Positions 60,319-64,000 of a stretch of DNA of 64,000 nt are shown piece after piece. Below the pieces are notes generated by a model, which saw nothing but the letters and a program-made list of their open reading frames with translations, had not been told where the DNA came from and did not search any database. The first letter of the stretch is position 1. Each line of letters starts with the position of its first letter. Source of the DNA: Ignavibacteriota bacterium (GTDB lineage: Bacteria; Bacteroidota; Ignavibacteria; Ignavibacteriales; Melioribacteraceae); assembly GCA_016708125.1 (NCBI GenBank), contig JADJGF010000001.1:2688001-2752000 (forward strand), read 5' to 3'. A program made the position numbers and the translations under genes.

Positions 60319-63300
60319 ATGAAAACAAAAAATAAAGTAGGTTTATCGAGCAATTATAATTTTATTGGGTTAAAGTATATAGAAACTCAACACTTAAAAG
60401 AAATAGCCCGCCTCTTTAAAAAGATGTTTTACTTTATGGCAATCAGTTTGATTTTCAATTTTATTTTAACAGACTTTATTAAAGCACAAGAAAAATCAAA
60501 AAAAAATTCAAATCAAATTGAATTAATTAAGTTAGACCACAATACTAATTTGTATCATGTACAGACCAGTAAGGTTTCTGATAAGAAAACTTACAAAACA
60601 GAAAAAAAATCTTTCAGTGCGAATCAATTTGATAATAAAATTAAAAAATTAAAAAAAATAAATGATCAACACTATCTCAGTAAGAACATTTATGAAACAA
60701 AAAAACAAGCAGAAAATAAATTATTGCTCAAGAAATATGTTGAAAGAATCGAACTGGAAAATATCAAATTATTTGGAAAGCCAACAGAATTTTATAAAGC
60801 ACCGTTTATTCCAAAACCAAACAACAATTATTTGGCGAAACCTTCGATCTCAAATGTTTTAATTAATGGTAAAAATCACGATACTATTTCAGTTCATGAA
60901 CCATTTACTCTTACTTTTTCATTTGCCTCAAATTATATATCATCAGTTGTTAATGTTTATTTGGATTTAGATAATGACGGTACAATTAGCGTAAATGATT
61001 TTAAGTTAACTGATAATGCATTATTTATGGACAATAGTGATAATGATGCAGATCTCGCAAATGGTTCATATAAGCATTTGTTCACAAGTCAAAGCGGTTT
61101 TTCAAGTATTCTTGGTACATTAATATTTGAAGTCAATGATTTTCAGTCAGCTTCATCAGCTGCTATTACAATACTCCAAAAACCGAAAGATACCTTAATA
61201 TTAGGTACAATAAACCCCCCGTTGAAAAATTTATTGGTAATGGCTGGATCACCGTACTTTCCAGAAATTAAAGTTTTCACAGACTCACTGGGCAAATTCA
61301 GAATAATTATTGATAGAGAGAAGACACAACAGGTTTATTTACAAACTCTTGATCCATTTGGGATAACGAATGGATATGTTTCTCACAATGATAATATGGT
61401 GGTTGACATAAACTCCGATACTACTGAGGCAACTTTCTTTTATTCTCCAGCCACGTCATTTATTGAAGGGTATGTGAGAGATCAATACGGTTTGGAAGTA
61501 AAAAATGCTCAAATACGTGCTTATGAAAATAATTATGAAAGAACTATTTTCACCAATACAGATTCGGTTGGCCATTACAAATTAGGGACTAATCAAGGAG
61601 AATATGTTATTTCTGCAAGTGCTTGGGCGTGGGAATATCTTGAGGATAATAAAAATGAGACAGTTTATTTACCGGAAACAGGTATTGTTCGGCAAGATTT
61701 CACAATCTTCAAAGCGAATAGTACAATCTCGGGTAAGGTAACATTAAACTCAAGTGGCATAGGAGGAATCTCGATTTATGCAGATGCTTATTATAATTCA
61801 CTTTATTCTATTGTCCTTTCTTCATCTGACGGGAATTATGAAATACCAGTTTACACCTCCTCCAATGAGGAATTAACTTATACGGTTACTGCCTTCGTTA
61901 CACAAGGTTATTTAGTATCAACACCAGAAAAAACTAATGTATTGCCCGGTGCTACAGATGTAAATTTTGAAATTAAAAGGGTTTCCGGCGGGCTTAAAGG
62001 GCGCATAACTGATAATTTAACAGGCGATCCTATTTTAGGAGCTAGGATTAGAGCATACAATAACGAGTATGATGGTAATAAATATTCTAATGATAGCGGC
62101 TATTATCGGATGAGTTTAATAGATGGAGAATACCATTTCGAAGTATCGGCTGATGGATATTACCCATACGCGGAATACTCACTTAGTATTACTGGTGTAA
62201 TGAAGACCAAAAATGTTGCATTAATGAAATCTGGAAGTTTTTCAGGAAAGATAAAAGACGAAGATGGAAATCCCATAAATCAAGCAGTAATTATGGCAAT
62301 AGATACTTTTGGGTATCCAATCGGATATGATGGGTATCCAGATCAAAATGGAAATTATTTTGTAAGTCAATTAACGACTTCAAAATATGGTGCTTTTGCA
62401 ATTGCTAGTTTTGGAGTAAGTAATGTTTACATGCCACAGTGGTATGATAAAGTTAATAATAAAGATAGTGCGACTTTTTTCCAAGTAATTGAGGGTTATG
62501 ATACTCCAAATATAAATTTTATACTTGAAAAAGGAGGTTCAATTTCAGGCAGAGCTGTTGATAATTTTGGGAATGGTATTGCTGGTGTATCAATTGATGT
62601 TTTTGATTCATTATTCAATCAAAAATCATACGCCATGACAAATGATTCAGGTTATTATTTAGCAGGAGGTCTTGCCACAGGAAAATATCTTGTAAGAAGC
62701 AGCAGTTATGAATATATCGAACAATGGTATGATGGTGCAACATCCTTCGAAAACGCAACAAAAGTTTCAGTTGTTGTCAAGCAAACCACTCCCAATACAA
62801 ATTTTATATTGTCATCAGGGGCTAGTATTTCGGGAACTATAAAAGATAAACAAAATAATGTAATACCTGGGGCCTGGATTACCATTACTGATAGTACTTT
62901 CTTACCTACAAACTATTCTTATTCAGATAATGAAGGTATTTACATTGCTCCCAAATTGCAAGCTAATAAAACCTATTACATTATGGCGGAGAGCTATGGT
63001 TATGCACGTCAATGGTATAATCTGGTCTCATCATCCGATTCTGCAACTCCAATAATACTCCTAAATGAAGAAAAAAGAGAGAACATTGATTTTGTTTTAC
63101 AGAATGCAGGAAGTATATCCGGAAGAGTATTTGATAACTCCGGATATCCATTAAGTTATATTGATGTTAACCTTGAAGATAGTTTAGGGAATTGGAGTGG
63201 TTTTGGAAGTACAGACCTAGAAGGCTTTTACATTATAACTAATTTAGCATCAGGAAAATATTTTGCAAAGGCCTATGATTTTAATGAAACTTATGCCGAA

Positions 63301-64000
63301 CAATGGTTTGATCAAAAAAATTCCAGAAGCGAAGCAGACCAAATAACTGTAATTGAAGGCAGTATTACAGAGAATATCAATTTCAATTTATACAAAAATC
63401 AAAATGATACTATCTTAATTAAATTGGAGTTGGTAAACATACCTGATACTCTGATATTCAGCCAGTCTTACGTGAATGATTACTGGGTCGACTACAGTTG
63501 GGGGATAAATCTTGATGTTGATGGCCTCAACTCAACTGGAATGAATGGTTACGAAATTGAGATAACGATTCTGCATTACAAGCAGCCTGGCGAATTACCC
63601 TTTGTATCAAATCTATTAGATGCTTGTCATACTGAATTGATTGAATGGAGTGGACTTAATGGTGAAGTTCGACATCATAATTTTAATTTTTATATAGATA
63701 AATCAAATAAAAATTTGTTAATGATTCCTGTTCCTAAATCATGGTCAGAGTTAACAGGAATTAGCAAAAATACCAAATTTTCATCTAACACTTATCACTT
63801 AGCCAGTAATGAAACATTCCAAGATTTTACATCAAGTGGATATGGTGGAAATACTATTTCAGACGAAATTGGAGATGTTACTTATGATTTTATTGATATT
63901 GTTTCAACATCATGGGAGGCTAAATCAGTCATCTCAGTGCAAAGTGCGAATGAAAAACCAAATATATATTCACTTTCACAAAATTATCCTAATCCTTTTA
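60319..64000 (+). CDS. Giant modular T9SS protein with repeated carboxypeptidase-regulatory-like domains (3' end outside window)
   Basis: The frame is open from ATG 60319 (AAAGGATG upstream) to the window end, 1227 codons so far. A hydrophobic segment (MFYFMAISLIFNFILTDFIK) after about 35 residues serves as the signal. A lysine-rich region and an EF-hand-like stretch (YLDLDNDGTISVNDF) follow. Then come about seven modules of roughly 90 residues with the pattern GSISGxVxDxxGxPI, DSxGYY, LxxGKYxV and EQWYD (for example GGSISGRAVDNFGNGIAGVS, AGSISGRVFDNSGYPLSYID). The last visible residues SLSQNYPNPF are the start of a T9SS sorting domain. It is probably a long stalk or adhesin on the cell surface. 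Confidence 0.85.
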   Translation, partial: MKTKNKVGLSSNYNFIGLKYIETQHLKEIARLFKKMFYFMAISLIFNFILTDFIKAQEKSKKNSNQIELIKLDHNTNLYHVQTSKVSDKKTYKTEKKSFSANQFDNKIKKLKKINDQHYLSKNIYETKKQAENKLLLKKYVERIELENIKLFGKPTEFYKAPFIPKPNNNYLAKPSISNVLINGKNHDTISVHEPFTLTFSFASNYISSVVNVYLDLDNDGTISVNDFKLTDNALFMDNSDNDADLANGSYKHLFTSQSGFSSILGTLIFEVNDFQSASSAAITILQKPKDTLILGTINPPLKNLLVMAGSPYFPEIKVFTDSLGKFRIIIDREKTQQVYLQTLDPFGITNGYVSHNDNMVVDINSDTTEATFFYSPATSFIEGYVRDQYGLEVKNAQIRAYENNYERTIFTNTDSVGHYKLGTNQGEYVISASAWAWEYLEDNKNETVYLPETGIVRQDFTIFKANSTISGKVTLNSSGIGGISIYADAYYNSLYSIVLSSSDGNYEIPVYTSSNEELTYTVTAFVTQGYLVSTPEKTNVLPGATDVNFEIKRVSGGLKGRITDNLTGDPILGARIRAYNNEYDGNKYSNDSGYYRMSLIDGEYHFEVSADGYYPYAEYSLSITGVMKTKNVALMKSGSFSGKIKDEDGNPINQAVIMAIDTFGYPIGYDGYPDQNGNYFVSQLTTSKYGAFAIASFGVSNVYMPQWYDKVNNKDSATFFQVIEGYDTPNINFILEKGGSISGRAVDNFGNGIAGVSIDVFDSLFNQKSYAMTNDSGYYLAGGLATGKYLVRSSSYEYIEQWYDGATSFENATKVSVVVKQTTPNTNFILSSGASISGTIKDKQNNVIPGAWITITDSTFLPTNYSYSDNEGIYIAPKLQANKTYYIMAESYGYARQWYNLVSSSDSATPIILLNEEKRENIDFVLQNAGSISGRVFDNSGYPLSYIDVNLEDSLGNWSGFGSTDLEGFYIITNLASGKYFAKAYDFNETYAEQWFDQKNSRSEADQITVIEGSITENINFNLYKNQNDTILIKLELVNIPDTLIFSQSYVNDYWVDYSWGINLDVDGLNSTGMNGYEIEITILHYKQPGELPFVSNLLDACHTELIEWSGLNGEVRHHNFNFYIDKSNKNLLMIPVPKSWSELTGISKNTKFSSNTYHLASNETFQDFTSSGYGGNTISDEIGDVTYDFIDIVSTSWEAKSVISVQSANEKPNIYSLSQNYPNPF

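Overview
Organism: the DNA is AT-rich and Gram-negative in character. It encodes a TonB-dependent receptor, TolC-type channels, DUF5916 and DUF3943 outer-membrane proteins, several secreted giants ending in a type IX secretion (T9SS) sorting domain that opens with NYPNPFNP, a propeller-type hybrid sensor kinase and a Sec-type (clade II) nitrous oxide reductase. This points to the Bacteroidota/Ignavibacteria group, most likely Ignavibacteriales. That is inferred from gene families; no rRNA is present. Everything before about 18.9 kb is on the minus strand and everything after 19.27 kb is on the plus strand.

Layout. (1) 1-5.9 kb, minus: an ECF sigma factor, its anti-sigma factor, Spy-like periplasmic proteins, TolC, a membrane-fusion protein and a MacB-type ABC exporter, reading as an envelope-stress efflux operon; a TonB receptor lies upstream. 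(2) 8.5-18.9 kb, minus: a long operon led by a TetR repressor, with a 4-TM protein, a second TetR, a YbhG-type adaptor, two YbhF-type ATPases, a TolC, two ABC-2 permeases and a DUF3943 protein. Two related palindromes, one before the operon and one inside it, look like shared TetR operators. (3) 19.3-20.9 kb: an ArsR-rhodanese fusion, a methyltransferase and a DsrE protein, which look like a sulfur or metalloid response unit. (4) 21.1-30.4 kb: a ChrB-led operon without ChrA, containing a secreted lectin-like protein, a YncE-like propeller, an MFS pump, a complete Fe(3+)-type ABC importer and a DUF5916 barrel. Two almost identical 16-bp palindromes precede chrB.

(5) 30.4-40.9 kb: an IS256-type transposase remnant, then a nitrous-oxide/NO region: a small heme-copper-oxidase-like membrane protein, ferredoxin, a truncated cupin, a DGC zinc-binding protein, an Rrf2 regulator, cytochrome c, nosZ, a nos-linked membrane protein, nosL, nosD, nosF, nosY, and a RIC-type di-iron protein. 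nosZ, nosL and nosD are open, but the membrane gene, nosF and nosY carry small indels. (6) 41.4-64 kb: a surface/secretion region with six T9SS cargo proteins around a propeller histidine kinase and a NarL-type regulator. Two of the cargo proteins are tandem paralogs that share an exact 450-bp block and a papain-like Cys-His-Asp/Asn arrangement. The last gene runs off the window end.

The most interesting points are the three pairs of matched palindromes that tie regulators to operons, the ChrB operon without ChrA, the localized frameshifts in the nos accessory genes, and the putative cysteine-peptidase domain in the HAF-repeat paralogs. No tRNA, rRNA or CRISPR array was recognised.
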